From Cryptomeria japonica (lineage: Eukaryota; Streptophyta; Pinopsida; Cupressales; Cupressaceae), in NCBI RefSeq assembly GCF_030272615.1, contig NC_081414.1:662294438-662358437 (forward strand): a DNA stretch of 64,000 nucleotides, given 5' to 3'. The translations under genes were made by a program, and so were the position numbers. This document shows positions 32,472 to 42,901 of the stretch, one piece after another. How positions within the stretch are numbered: position 1 is the stretch's first letter; each line of letters starts with the position of its first letter. The notes below the pieces were generated by a model, which saw only the letters and a program-made list of their open reading frames with translations, did no database searches and was not told the origin of the DNA.

Positions 32472-33160
32472 ATGATTAATCACGCAATTAATATAAAACA
32501 ATTGGAAAGATCACTCTATGATGTAGGCAACCAACTTAGTACTAAATTTCAATCTAAGGATGAGGTCATGAATCCACTTGAAAGGGTAGAGAAATGTTTG
32601 ATACTCATTGAGGAGTCATCCTCCGAAGTGTTAAAAATAGCCTTAACTCCTACAGTGGCAACCTTGAAACAACAGAAGTCATTGATGCATCATGATGAAG
32701 AGATCAAATTGTTGGTTACCTATTGTTTAAGTAAGGTAATGAGAATCTTGGTACTTTTAGTCTTGTATGATGCCGACAAATTGAAAGAAGTGTTGCACCT
32801 AATCATAGATAGTTTCAAAAGTCTTGATGGCATTATTAGTACACATCATTCAATAAGGGTGACCATATCGAAAACCCTTGCGGAAATTAGGACAATTATC
32901 CTTCTTATAGACTTGGGGTTGCAAGGTCTAATCCATTACATGTTCTACCATTTATTTGCTACAATCAACGAAACGTATGATGAAGATATCTTTGCAGCCA
33001 TGAAATATATTTTAATTCTAAATATCAATGAGAATCATGGTATTTTTGAAACCATCATATCTATGCTATGGACAGCTTGGAAACAAGAATAGACTCTCTT
33101 CATCTGCATATACATTAGTCAATGAAGTGTTCAAATAATGTGAGATCAAACTCAAACCTC
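32472..33160 (+). pseudogene. PDS5-like fragment carried by a retrotransposon
   Basis: A 206-codon open frame (32472-33092), continuing past one stop and a small shift to about 33160. It resembles the N-terminal HEAT-repeat part of plant PDS5, a nuclear regulator that binds cohesin and controls sister-chromatid cohesion. Collinear blocks are SKDEVMNPLERVEKCL, DEEIKLLVTYCLSKVMRI, KLKEVLHLIIDSFKSLDG and ETIISMLWTAWKQE, then VNEVFK and CEIKLKPHL. It covers about 230 of the 800 or more residues of the host protein. It starts about 40 bases after a retrotransposon primer site and has no introns, so it is probably a captured spliced transcript fragment. A diverged processed pseudogene is the alternative. 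Confidence 0.75.
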
Positions 33161-33162
33161 AC

Positions 33163-33618
33163 TTGAATAAAGAAGAACAAGGAATTTTGCAGTTAGAAAA
33201 TGAAGGTTCCCCAAATCTTCCTTTAGTTGTACATATAGAAGGTAAATGCAAGGACATGGAAATAGTTCATGAATCTTCATACATCCCTTCTATTAGAAAT
33301 GAATTGGGTACTTTGATTTATAAGGGTTATGAGACAACCACTTATGAGGATTTGATGCATAAAGAACAAGAAGACAAAGAAAGAAATAGGGAATTGGACA
33401 ACATAGATAAAACTGATGATAATTATTCCAAAGAATCAAATAAGGAAAGTTTGATAATGAATAGATTTAAGTTTGGAATTAAGTATAAATTTAAACTTAT
33501 GAATAATCTTTTGTTTGAGGTTGAAAATGAAATGACTTATTATAATCTCCCTTTTGAGTCGGACAATGGAGCATCACAAGAATCGGGAGATGGGATTAAA
33601 CTAAATCACAAAACTTGA
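33163..33618 (+). CDS. Family B internal ORF, unknown
   Basis: 151 open codons starting 2 bases after the PDS5-like part, perhaps its original continuation. It is acidic and charged (HKEQEDKERNRELDNIDKTD) and ends in FEVENEMTYYNLPFESDNGA, a block that recurs at 34560-34630 and 46625-46670. It has no known retroviral motif. It may be a fusion tail of the captured gene or a gag-like protein of the family. The start codon is uncertain. Confidence 0.5.
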   Translation: MNKEEQGILQLENEGSPNLPLVVHIEGKCKDMEIVHESSYIPSIRNELGTLIYKGYETTTYEDLMHKEQEDKERNRELDNIDKTDDNYSKESNKESLIMNRFKFGIKYKFKLMNNLLFEVENEMTYYNLPFESDNGASQESGDGIKLNHKT

Positions 33619-34689
33619 GGTTTAGTTGCATCCTTTATCAATAAAGTATTGAGGCGAGATAGGAGTTGCAAGACAAACCACTCTCCAATATATTGCAAGA
33701 GATTACGATTCATAACAAGTCCATGAGTGGGATTCATTCTTTCAATCAACAAACTATCAAATGTTTAAACTTGAGTAAAGGTGTCTTTATGACTATGCAC
33801 ATACTTCTTATGAGGTTACATGATGATTAGTGTTACCCTTGTTTCTCTACATTAATGACATTAGTTTGTGATCAAGTGGATTTTATACCATTGATAAAGT
33901 GGAGGGAGCTAATAGTGAGAGGTTCTCCAAGTACAATTCAAATTTTCACCTCCACAATGAACAATGATCCTACCAAGAATCTAGAGTATTGCTACACCTT
34001 CCTTATAACATTGTGATGATGTCAATAGGTTGGAGCAATTTGGACTTTCCTCTTGAAATCTTGAGGGGATATGTTAATATTTTGTTTTGGTGGTTGAGAA
34101 AAAAAAATTGCCATTAGTAAAGAATGAGTTCAACGATGATATCTATTTTATCTCCTTCCTACATTCCAATTGAGATCTAGACAATGCATACTTCTCTAGA
34201 CTTGAAGGGAGACAAATGCCAATTGAGTATGAGAAATAGATTGTTTAAATTGGAATGGCACTACATCGGCATGATATTTCATTTCCAAAACCAATAGCTT
34301 ATGATGATTTTTAGAAGCTTAATCCTATTGTGTTAAGGTTGGATCTTTTCCAAGGACCATCTTCTAAGGAGTTTGTGCAACATCAAATCATTCATCTTAT
34401 TGGTGATTATTCAAAAGATCACTCTTATGGGTATTCAAAAGATCCGGGAATTAATTTGGAAAAAAAATATCGTGACAAAAAATTGTTCTATAGTATGATA
34501 GGGAAAGTTAGGGAATGAATGGATTTAAGTTTGGAATATTATGAATTTCAACTTGTGAATAATTTTTTGTTTGAGGTTGAAATTGAAATGACTTACAATA
34601 ATCTCCCTTTTGAGCGAGACAAAGGAGCATCACAAGAATCGAGAGATGAGATTCAAGTCAAATCCAAGTCTGCATTTGTCTTTAGATGG
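33619..34689 (+). pseudogene. Rearranged family B interior
   Basis: Decayed sequence matching the interior of family B. 33620-34000 corresponds to 46690-47060. 34010-34500 is the 3' ORF (FQGPSSKEFVQHQ). At about 34505 the sequence jumps back to the FEVEIEMTYNNLPFERD block already passed at 33510-33570. Such a backward jump indicates recombination between copies or template switching. It ends at about 34690 against a minus-strand copia fragment. Confidence 0.6.
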
Positions 34690-35097
34690 TTTTTTAGCAC
34701 TTAGCATCTCATTAAGCATATGATTGTCACCTTTGAGTTTAAAGTTCTTATCAATTTGTTATTTTGCCTCTTCCAACTCTTTCCTCAACATAACCACTTC
34801 TTTTTCAAGCTTCGTGCATTCTCTGGATTTGTTATGTAGCTTTGTTTCAAGATCATCAATGGTCCTTTTCCCTTCATCAATTTGTATTTTCAGATAGACA
34901 GCATGTTACACTTTTTTCGTGGACCTTTTCTAATAAACCTCTAGATCAGATAGAGCAACTCTTAATTCTCCTTCAAGATCTACAACTTCATTAATATCCC
35001 ATTCATCTTGCTCCATAGCATCCAAATCTTCAAATTCAAACATTGTGTTCAAATCCCGGATCTACCTCAACTGTTAGATTGTTTCTTCAACAACATC
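34690..35097 (-). pseudogene. Copia N-terminal coiled-coil gag, minus strand
   Basis: On the minus strand, downstream of a primer site, the frame reads MFEFEDLDAMEQDEWDINEV, then ELRVALSDLEVY and IDEGKRTIDDLETKL. It is a long heptad-rich, highly charged segment with a few stops. A close relative lies on the + strand at 44890-45266. It probably belongs to the gag-type start of a non-autonomous copia family. No RT follows before the junction with family B. Confidence 0.6.
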
Positions 35098-35109
35098 GCT
35101 CTGATACCA
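35098..35109 (-). other. tRNA-iMet primer site, minus strand
   Basis: gctctgatacca on the + strand is the exact complement of TGGTATCAGAGC, two bases from the LTR end at 35112. Confidence 0.85.
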
Positions 35110-35111
35110 AT

Positions 35112-35665
35112 TGTCGAACACATCATAGGACTAAGAGGGGTGAATCAGTCTTGGCCTTAAACTAATTATCTCTAAGCATTTTAAACTTCAAACCATAATT
35201 ATCTCATCTCTACAATAATGAAACATGAAACCACAAAACACAATACACATGAGAACACTAGATTTGCGTGGAAAACCCTAAGCAGGGGAAAACCACAGTG
35301 AGAATCGCACTCACAATATGAATAATTGATTACAATGTTTTAGGCTCAAGGCCAATGTAGCTCACTACTCCTAATTTGGACTTGCAAGACTAAAGCACAG
35401 AACGTCATTGTAAGATATAATGGACTTGTGAACACTAGATCACTTCTTTAGGGCAAGATACAATAATCTGAATACAATGAATCAATATTTTTGAACTGCG
35501 AAGAAATGCATTTGAAATGTTGATTACAATTCATTGTTGTTAGACATTTGAAACTGACTTCATTACTACTCAACTATACTTGCCAACCTTTGCACTCACA
35601 AGATACATCATCCACAACTTCACATCTCACATATATCACACTTTTCTTCCTCCAAATACTCCTAT
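35112..35665 (-). repeat. Copia LTR, 5'-truncated, minus strand
   Basis: Minus-strand LTR end tgttcgaca at 35112. It matches 46080-46621 (+ strand LTR) in the agttcaacaatattgatt-like, cttgccct and ttttcc-type blocks. It is cut at about 35665, where the unknown minus-strand ORF begins. Confidence 0.65.
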
Positions 35666-36640
35666 GATATCTCATAGGGTATCTTAGGTAGCCAAGCAAT
35701 CCTTGGCTCTACCGCCTCAGTGTAGAAATGGTCCTTATTGACTAGAAAGGTGATCTCATTTCTATACTTCCAGACCAAACTGGCAGGAACCCTCTATCTT
35801 TCTTGCATCTTGTCTTGAAATTTTTTTAACCACCCAAAATACGTAGTATTGTATGCTTTCGTATCATTATTAAAAATTTAATATGATGTTTTATTTCCAC
35901 TGTTATAGGTGTGAACTTATTCCATACTTTACTCTTAACACTCAAGAGCTCATTCATGAACATAAATGCCAAACATATGATATGGGACCCATACTTGAAC
36001 CAATACTTGTTTTTCTATGTCCTATCTAGATTATCCAAAAGGTGTTGTCTCAGAAGCCCACAAAGATTAAAAATCTCTCCTTCAACTACCATCTGATAAG
36101 TAGAGTGTATAGCAATGGTAGTTGCGGAACCCTCATAGTTCTAATAGTAAATTTTGTATGTCAAACCCTTGGTAACATAGCGGACACCTAGATCAATAAT
36201 GTCTAAATAATCATATCCCTTCCATCAAATTTTGCATTGGTAAGCTCGTACACAATATCATTCTTCACCAATTTCAGAGCAAGAAGTGTACCAGAGATGC
36301 ATAGCCCTTTCAAAGCCCTAATAGCATCCTTCGTGATCTTGTGCGGACATTCTAGAAACATAACATCTCTGTGAATTTGTTTCAAAATGATCTGAATCCA
36401 TGCATGCTCATAGTTGAAGTTAGGGAACTTCTTCCAAATGTTCAACCCTAACTTTGGAATATGCTTGTATTTCTACTTGAACGTCGTTAGATCATCTTTC
36501 ACTAGCTTCTTTCACAAATTGTTGAACATTGCATGACTAACCTCTATTAAGGGTGCATGGATATAAACCCTAACATCCTTCATGTATACATCCAACGACA
36601 CCTTCAACAAATCTCCTTCCTTATCTCTTTTCATCGTTAC
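35666..36640 (-). pseudogene. Unknown retroelement-associated ORF, minus strand
   Basis: From an ATG near 36638 on the minus strand: MKRDKEGDLLKVSLDVYMK, then (36445-36203, open) WKKFPNFNYEHAWIQIILKQ and PHKITKDAIRALKGLCISG. In shifted frames GFDIQNLLLELYEGSATT follows, ending near KKFQDKMQER. I have a general memory of similar hypothetical proteins in repeat-rich plant genomes (IPNF.YE.AW...HKIT..AIR..TG) but no known function. Stops and shifts make it a pseudogene. It ends at an LTR junction at 35665. Confidence 0.5.
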
Positions 36641-37069
36641 AAAAGGATAGGGTTTGAATTATAGTCATGGCTTCTAACACATGTTGACAACAAACAGTGT
36701 AGCCATCTTAATCAAACAAATGAACTGAACACACAAACATTGCAGAATACCTTGAAACACTTTGTCGCTAGGGTTAGTACCATAAATATTTTTTGCACAC
36801 AATAGGGCTCGAATTCTCAAGATCACAAGTGATCAAAATAAATTCAAAATCACAATTTACCCTTAACTCTACCAACTTAGGTTTTTTGCCTTTAATGCAC
36901 TTGATTGTTACATACGAAAACTTGATACTCTGTTACACATCACAAATACCTCCATGGATCACTACAAATTTCCAAAATGTTTCAAAAATACCTTCCTAAC
37001 ATCTACCATGTTGAAACCAATCCAACATCCACACAATAAGCAGGGCCTTAAGGTATTCAATTAGTTCTA
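36641..37069. other. No gene seen
   Basis: Decayed sequence upstream of the minus-strand ORF; no supported feature. Confidence 0.4.
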
Positions 37070-37434
37070 TGTTGACTTGGTCAGCACCTCCTTCGATATT
37101 CGCGACATGTGCTTCCTTCCGCCTCTCATGGATCCTTGTCTTTGGCCGCTCTCCCATTTGGTGATAGCTCAAGCTTTTGGTGTAACGGTAGCGGTGATTC
37201 CAACAAGTGGTATCGAAGCGTTGGGTTACAGGTTCAATCTCAAGAGGCCTCCTTCATTCCGTCGGTGCGGAAACCTCAGTCGGTGCTAAGGGAGAGATTG
37301 TTGACTTGGTCAACACCTCCATCGAGATTTGTGACATGTGCTTCCTCCCGCCTCCCGTGGATCCTTGTCTCTGGCCACTCTCCCATTCGTTGATAGCTCG
37401 ATCTTTTGGCGTAACGGCAGTAGTGATTCGAAAA
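37070..37434 (+). mobile_element. TRIM (miniature LTR retrotransposon)
   Basis: 365 bp. Two 136-bp LTRs (37070-37205 and 37299-37434) start TGTTGACTTGG; the first ends ttccaaca, the second is mutated to ttcgaaaa. Between them are 93 bp containing a tRNA-iMet-type primer site (tggtatcgaagcg, 37208-37220) and a polypurine tract (aagggagaga, near 37289-37298). Flanks ttcta (37065-37069) and ttctc (37435-37439) fit a 5-bp target duplication with one change. It has no coding capacity, so mobility would depend on enzymes of another element. Confidence 0.85.
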
Positions 37435-37465
37435 TTCTCCCCCTTAGATAATGCATTTTATCTAC
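37435..37465 (-). other. Polypurine tract of minus-strand copia
   Basis: On the minus strand: stop codon, then ctaagggggagaa. It continues directly from the gag end at 44364 once G2 and one TTTTT are removed, so gag is followed by a polypurine tract with no pol between. Confidence 0.55.
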
Positions 37466-37470
37466 TTTTT

Positions 37471-38854
37471 TGTAATATCCCCTTTCTAGCCAGTTAGCTC
37501 ATGATTAGTTGTTAGCCTATTTTCTCGTGGTCCTGTAGGCTAACCAGGAAACATAATGTATCTTGGAGGAATTTCACATAGGCATTTTTAGTTGTAAGTC
37601 ATTCTTAGGTGATTTGATGCAGTTTTGGTTGGCCTACTATTTATAGTAAGTCACTTTAGAGTGATCCAGATCTTCAGTGGGCGCCAGAGATTTCATGGTT
37701 AATATTCGGGAGGTTGGCAGACATTTATAGTCATTTAAGATTTATTATTTAAAGCAAGTTATAAAGTTAAATTTAAATATTTAACTCTATTTAATAAATG
37801 ACTATAATGGGATAAAAAAGTGTTAAGTCATAAATATAAAATGTCCCATTTCATTTTTTAAAGGTACATTGCACACATAAAGAGGGATAAAATATAATAA
37901 AGTGTTTATTTATCCCACATTGAGAAGACAAGTGAGTGGGCTCTTATGAAGAAGTTATAAATTTGATTGAAGAGCTCACTTTCAGCATGCTTGGATGAAG
38001 TTAATATTATGTTGTTGGATTTCTTGGAAACCTAGTTATTGGCCCTGGAGGACGAAATCCTTCTTTGCCAATGATCTCCTATTATAATGAGAGTGTCAGT
38101 CTTCTAAGGATCGATTTAAAGAGCCAAAAGTTGGGATTCCAGTAAGCTTGTTGTCTGCACATATATTCTAGTTGACCAAACCAACTTAAGGTTGCATTAG
38201 CATTTTTTGGGTTGTCTTTGACAGAGGAAGAGTGTCGTATTGTTTTGGGAGTTACTTGGGAGGTGTCGTACAAGCTTGGATAGTGTTGTTCCTTTTAGAA
38301 TACACCTACAGCAAGCTATCTAAGTTTGCAGCCACCTAGAACAGTGTCGTATAGGTCTACATAGTGTTGTTGTACACGACTAAGATCAATAGTAAGTGTG
38401 TTGTACAAGTCTTCTTACACCTGGAAGGAACTGTACATGGCTGGAAGTGTGTTGTAGGAAGCTAGAATGTGAAGATACAAGGTATGTAATGATGTTAATG
38501 TACTCATCAATTAATATCAGACCAAGAGCGTGGATTTTGTATGCAAAAATATTGTAAAATTTCCATTGCTTGTGGGAAACTAAGTTGTAGTTTGTTTTTA
38601 AATTTTTCCAGTACTGTGGAGTTAGAATCAATGATGTATCTGGCTCAAGCTTATTGATGTTAATATAGTAATTTGCAATATCAATATTTTGTGTTATGTT
38701 CATGTATATCATTTCTTTCTAAACCTCATTCAAGCAATTGCAAACTGAGAACAAATCAAAAAACCAGTAAGCAGCTTGCAAGCAAACTGTTTGACAAAAT
38801 TATAGTGAGTGGAAAGCCACAAAAATTTGGTCTAGAACAGTGGGTGATCTTACA
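37471..38854 (+). repeat. 5' LTR of G2
   Basis: TGTAATATCCCC...cttaca, 1,384 bp. It has a ttataaat TATA-like site near 37956 and is collinear with 42902-44358. Confidence 0.92.
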
Positions 38855-38872
38855 GTTGTATTAGACCAGTGT
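38855..38872 (+). other. Decayed tRNA-iMet primer site of G2
   Basis: gttgtattagaccagtg, close to TTGGTATCAGAGCCAG with two single-base gaps. Confidence 0.55.
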
Positions 38873-39470
38873 ATCCTGCCATCCAGGAGGGTATAATATG
38901 AGCAAACATTGACATGTTTGGTTATGATCAACAACCCTTCACCCACCATTACAACACACGAGGAAATAGAGAAGCACTTAATATAGGTCCAAAAGAACAC
39001 AGAGTAAAAAGAGAACAAAATATTGACAATATGGGTGAAAGAAGGGATCTAGGTGAGAAGAGATTTATATAGTTATTAGACACACCAGTTCAGGGACACT
39101 AGCTAGCATAGCAAAGAGCACTGCAACAGAATCAGTGTTTGGACTTACTGACACAGATGATGACTCGCCAGATGGGTATTAATGTGAATAACTTGGGTGT
39201 GGAAACAATGGTGGAAATAATGATGCCAATAATCAGAATGGAGGTAATAATGGACAAAATGGTGGAAACAATGGAGGTAATAATGGTTGACAAAATAGAA
39301 ATGGGGGTAACGGAGGAGGAAATGTGGACGACAATTTCAGACAATGATCAGTTGAATGAGCTCGAAAGAAAGAAACTTTGTTTTCATTGCAGAGAGCCAT
39401 GGGACCCTTCACATAAGTGTAGTATTAAAGCGAAGGAAAAAAAGTTAGTATCTTTTTTCTAAAGAATAAG
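38873..39470 (+). pseudogene. G2 gag, C-terminal part
   Basis: Degenerate capsid region. In changing frames a run rich in Asn and Gly (ggtaataatgg motifs, 39180-39310) leads into the zinc knuckle CFHCREPWDPSHKC (39379-39420), the variant knuckle typical of plant chromovirus gag. Little of the N-terminal gag can be recognised; a deletion is likely. Confidence 0.7.
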
Positions 39471-39569
39471 TTTCAGAAAAGTCAGAACAATAGTCAGATT
39501 CAGAAAATAGTGATGAAGAAGCTACTACGACAAAGGAGGCTAGAGAAGATAATACCATTGCACAACTTA

Positions 39570-39949
39570 CCAGTATTGAACTGTGAATAACCTTCAAGGT
39601 GAGAGGTGTGATATAGGGACAACGAGTGGTTTCGCCGATAGACATAGGAGCCATGTACAATTTCATTGATGAAATCTTTGTGAAGAAGCGAGGACTTCAT
39701 ACAGAGGAGCATGAGGGGTTCATAGTGATGGTATCTAGTGCACACAAGATTCTCAGTACTAGGATGATTCTTGATCTTCATATGTGGATGGGAGACTATG
39801 ACATGATAGGCAAGTTCTATGTTGTTGATATGGGAGATTATGATGTCATCTTGGGCATGACATGGATGAGATCTCTAGTGGAATTCACCTTCAATCTGGG
39901 AAAATTGGAAATGAGATTTGAGCATCAAGGTTGGAAAGTGGTTCTCTGA
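39570..39949 (+). pseudogene. G2 retropepsin
   Basis: Open from 39626. The active-site region reads PIDIGAMYNFID, where functional enzymes have D-S-G-A: the Ser is replaced by Ile. YDVILGMTWMRSLVEFTFN then follows, the conserved C-terminal block of gypsy proteases, and EMRFEHQGWKVVL. A stop at 39947 separates it from RT. Confidence 0.8.
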
Positions 39950-39991
39950 GGCTTATCAAATCGGGGACTCAGAGTAGTCTCACTTAAGAAG

Positions 39992-40771
39992 ATGGAACAT
40001 TTGTTTAGACATGACAAGTTGGAGTGGGTAGCAAAATGTACGATCATGCCTACAGTTACAGAGCAACAACTTAAGGTTAACCATCCGGACATTCAGGAGG
40101 TCATATCTAAACATACAAAGGTGTTTGGAAGCATTTCTCCTGGTGTTCCTCTGGAGAGAGGAATAGAACATGTGATGGAACTAGAAGAGGGGGTGAAACC
40201 CATGATTACCACCCCCTATCGTCATCCTAAGGTGCACAAGGATGAGATTGAGAAAGCGATAAAGGAGTTGTTGGAGATGGGACATATTAAGCCAAGCAAA
40301 AGTCCATTTGCTTCAACAGTGGTGTTAGTGAAGAAGAAGGGTGGGACAATGCGGATGTGCATTGGCTACAGAGAACTTAATAAGAAAACCATAAAGAACA
40401 GATATTCCATTCCTAGGATAGATGAGTTGATTGATGAGTTGCACAGAGCTTGTTATTTCTTGAAGATATACTTGAGATCCGAGTATCATCAGAACAGGAT
40501 GAGAGCAAAGGACATTGAAAAAACAACATTCAAATGTCACTTTGGGCATTTTGAGTTCTTGGTTATGCCATTTGGGCTAAGCAATGTATCGGCTACTTTC
40601 CAGAGCTGCACGAACCAGGTCTTTCGGAGACAGCTAAGGAAGTTTGTGCTTATATTTTTTGATGACATCTTGATATATAGTACGACATGGGAGGATCATT
40701 TGCAACACTTGGAGGAGGTATTGAGCATTCTTGAGAGTGAGTCCCCTTATGCTAAAGAATCTAAATGCTAA
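39992..40771 (+). CDS. G2 reverse transcriptase
   Basis: 259 open codons. RT blocks seen: YRHPKVHKDEIEKAIKELLE, FASTVVLVKKKGG, MCIGYRELNKKTIKN, VMPFGLSNVSATFQ, and the catalytic FFDD (Asp224, Asp225 at 40661-40666). The conserved D in the .D.RSGYHQ block is changed (LKIYLRSEYHQ). A TAA at 40769 interrupts the thumb; the frame continues at 40778. Confidence 0.9.
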   Translation: MEHLFRHDKLEWVAKCTIMPTVTEQQLKVNHPDIQEVISKHTKVFGSISPGVPLERGIEHVMELEEGVKPMITTPYRHPKVHKDEIEKAIKELLEMGHIKPSKSPFASTVVLVKKKGGTMRMCIGYRELNKKTIKNRYSIPRIDELIDELHRACYFLKIYLRSEYHQNRMRAKDIEKTTFKCHFGHFEFLVMPFGLSNVSATFQSCTNQVFRRQLRKFVLIFFDDILIYSTTWEDHLQHLEEVLSILESESPYAKESKC

Positions 40772-40777
40772 TTTGAC

Positions 40778-41410
40778 ATGACAAAGTTGTTGTACCTTGG
40801 GAATATCATTAGCATAGATGGAGTGAGGGTGGACCCCGATAAAATTAGAGCTATAGTTGAGTGGCCTACTCCTACTAATCTTACCCAGCTCTATGGGTTC
40901 TTTGGTCTATGTGGATTCTACAAGAGGTTTGTGAAGGCGTCTTCACGGACAACAACTTTGCTTACAAATTTGACAAGGAAGGGAGCCTTTTTATGGACAG
41001 AGACAACTCGGATTTGTTTTGAGCACTTCAAACAGTTGATGACATTTTGTCCAGTATTAGCACTTGCAGACTTTTCCAAACCATTCAAGCTTCAGTGTGA
41101 TGCGTCTGGAGATGGGGTGGGTGCAGTCTTAATGTAGGAAAAGCATCTGATTGATTCTGAGATCAGGAAGCTAAGGGGAGTAGAAAAGAGCTATTATATA
41201 TATGATAGGCAGATGTTGGCCATAATGCATGCATTGGCTAAATTCAGGTCTTATCCGGTTAGGGGTAAATTTGTGATTAAAACATATCATAACAGTATAA
41301 AATATTTTATGTACTAGACATCTTAACGACAGGCGGCAGAAGTGGATCACCAAACTACAAGCATATGATTTTGGCATCGAGTATGTCAAAGGGAAGAAGA
41401 ATGTAGTGGT
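40778..41410 (+). pseudogene. G2 RT thumb and RNase H
   Basis: 119 open codons (40778-41137): YLGNIISIDGVRVDPDKIRA, then FFGLCGFYKRFVK and the RNase H start PFKLQCDASGDGVGAVLM (first catalytic Asp in CDAS). After a stop, YDRQMLAIMHALAKFRSY gives the catalytic Glu region in changed form. VKGKKNVVVDALSR near 41388-41430 is the end of RNase H. Confidence 0.85.
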
Positions 41411-41552
41411 TGATGCACTTTCTAGGAGATTGTATGTATGCTCCCTAATTGAGATTTCAACAGACTGGAAGGAGAAAATAATAGTTGAATATGCTAAGGA
41501 TCAGTGGGCAACAAATTTGATAGAGGGATCTATACAGGACTATTGATATGCA

Positions 41553-42440
41553 GTGGTTAATGACCTTATCTTGTACAAGGGTAGGATTTATTTGGTGCCT
41601 TTGTCACACATCAAAGGTACTATCTTGAGGACATTCCACGATGCACCTATGGCTAGACATCCTAAGTTGTTCAAAACATACAGGCAAATTCTTGAGAGGT
41701 TTTCTTGGAGAGGACTCAACAATAATGTGCAGAGATATGTTAGAGAATGTCTAATTTGCCAACAGAATAAGGATGAGCATACCCCTCAAGCTGGATTACT
41801 ACAACCTTTACCCATTCCTAACAGGAAATTGGAGAGCATTTCGATGGAATTTATCACAGGCCTACCCAAGGTGCAGGGTCGAGATTGTATTTATGTGGTG
41901 GTGGATAGGTTAACAAAATATGCTCATTTATTTGCTATTACATCTACCAGCATAGTAGCACAAGTGGCAAACTTATTCTTTCAGGAGGTGTCTAGGCTTA
42001 ATGGGATGACTAAGAACATAATCAGTGATAGGGACAATAAGTTCTCAAGTCTATTATGGTACGAAATTTTTAGATTGAGTGGCACTGAGCTCACTCTTAG
42101 CACTAGGTATCACCCATAGATGGATGGACAGACAGAGATTGTTAATAAGTGGGTTGAGGGGTACTTGCGTAACAATGTATCAGGGTAGCAGAAGGCTTGG
42201 ATCAAATGGCTTTATTTAATTGAGTATTGTTATAGTACCACCTATCACATGTCGATCAGGATGACTCCGTTCATGGCATTACATGGGTATGAAGCTCTTA
42301 GCTTCACATATCTTCTTTTTGGAGACAGTCGAGTACCGAGTGCACGAGATTGGTTACAGTTAAGCTAGGATATTCTGAGATCTCTTAAGGAGAATATTCA
42401 ACAGGCTCAAAATCAACAAAAGTTATATGTTGATAACACA
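41553..42440 (+). pseudogene. G2 integrase
   Basis: 188 open codons then a stop. HHCC finger: FHDAPMARHPKLFKTYRQIL, then CLICQQNKDEH. Core: ISMEFITGLPKVQGRDCIYV, where the first catalytic Asp (normally MDF) is Glu, then IISDRDNKFSS with the second Asp. After a stop at 42117, MDGQTEIVNKWVEGYL carries the catalytic Glu. The C-terminal domain continues to about 42440 with frameshifts. Confidence 0.88.
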
Positions 42441-42889
42441 GAGTGGAGCGCAGTTTCAAGGTTGGGGATATGGTATACTTGAGACTTCAGCTCTACAGGC
42501 AATCTACACTCAAGAAGAGTAGATTAGAGAAGTTGAAACAAATATTCTATGGGTCATTTAGAGTTGCACGCCCCATTGGCGAGGTGCCATATGAGTTGGA
42601 GTTATCAATAGACAGCAAGGTGCATAATGTGTTCCATGTCTCCAGACTTAAGAAAATCTCTTGGTCATAGTGTTGTTCCATCTGCAAAATTGCCCCATCC
42701 AGATGAAGAGGGTAAGTTGATATTGATTCCTAAGGCCATCATTGATACTAGAGAGAGAACACTTAGGAGAAGAGTCATCAAGGAGTACTTGGTTAAGTGG
42801 AGGAACCTACAAATGGAGGATGCTACTTGGGAAAATGAACAAATATTACAACATCCAAAGTTGAAATTGCTTGAGGACAAGCAATTTTG
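42441..42889 (+). pseudogene. G2 integrase C-terminus and chromodomain
   Basis: Two overlapping open stretches (42443-42670, 42627-42890). The first has the GPY/F-like domain: KVGDMVYLRLQLYRQ, GSFRVARPIGEVPYELEL, VHNVFHVSRLKK. The second, shifted by one frame, has the chromodomain core RRRVIKEYLVKWRNLQMEDA followed by TWENEQIL. Chromodomains bind methylated histone H3 and steer integration of chromoviruses to heterochromatin. The ORF ends 12 bases before the 3' LTR. Confidence 0.9.
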
Positions 42890-42901
42890 AGAAGGGCGGA
42901 C

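Noticed and set aside
37077-37497. Three overlapping frames of 70-96 codons
   Set aside because: They fall in the TRIM LTRs and their sequence is explained by the paired 136-bp repeats.
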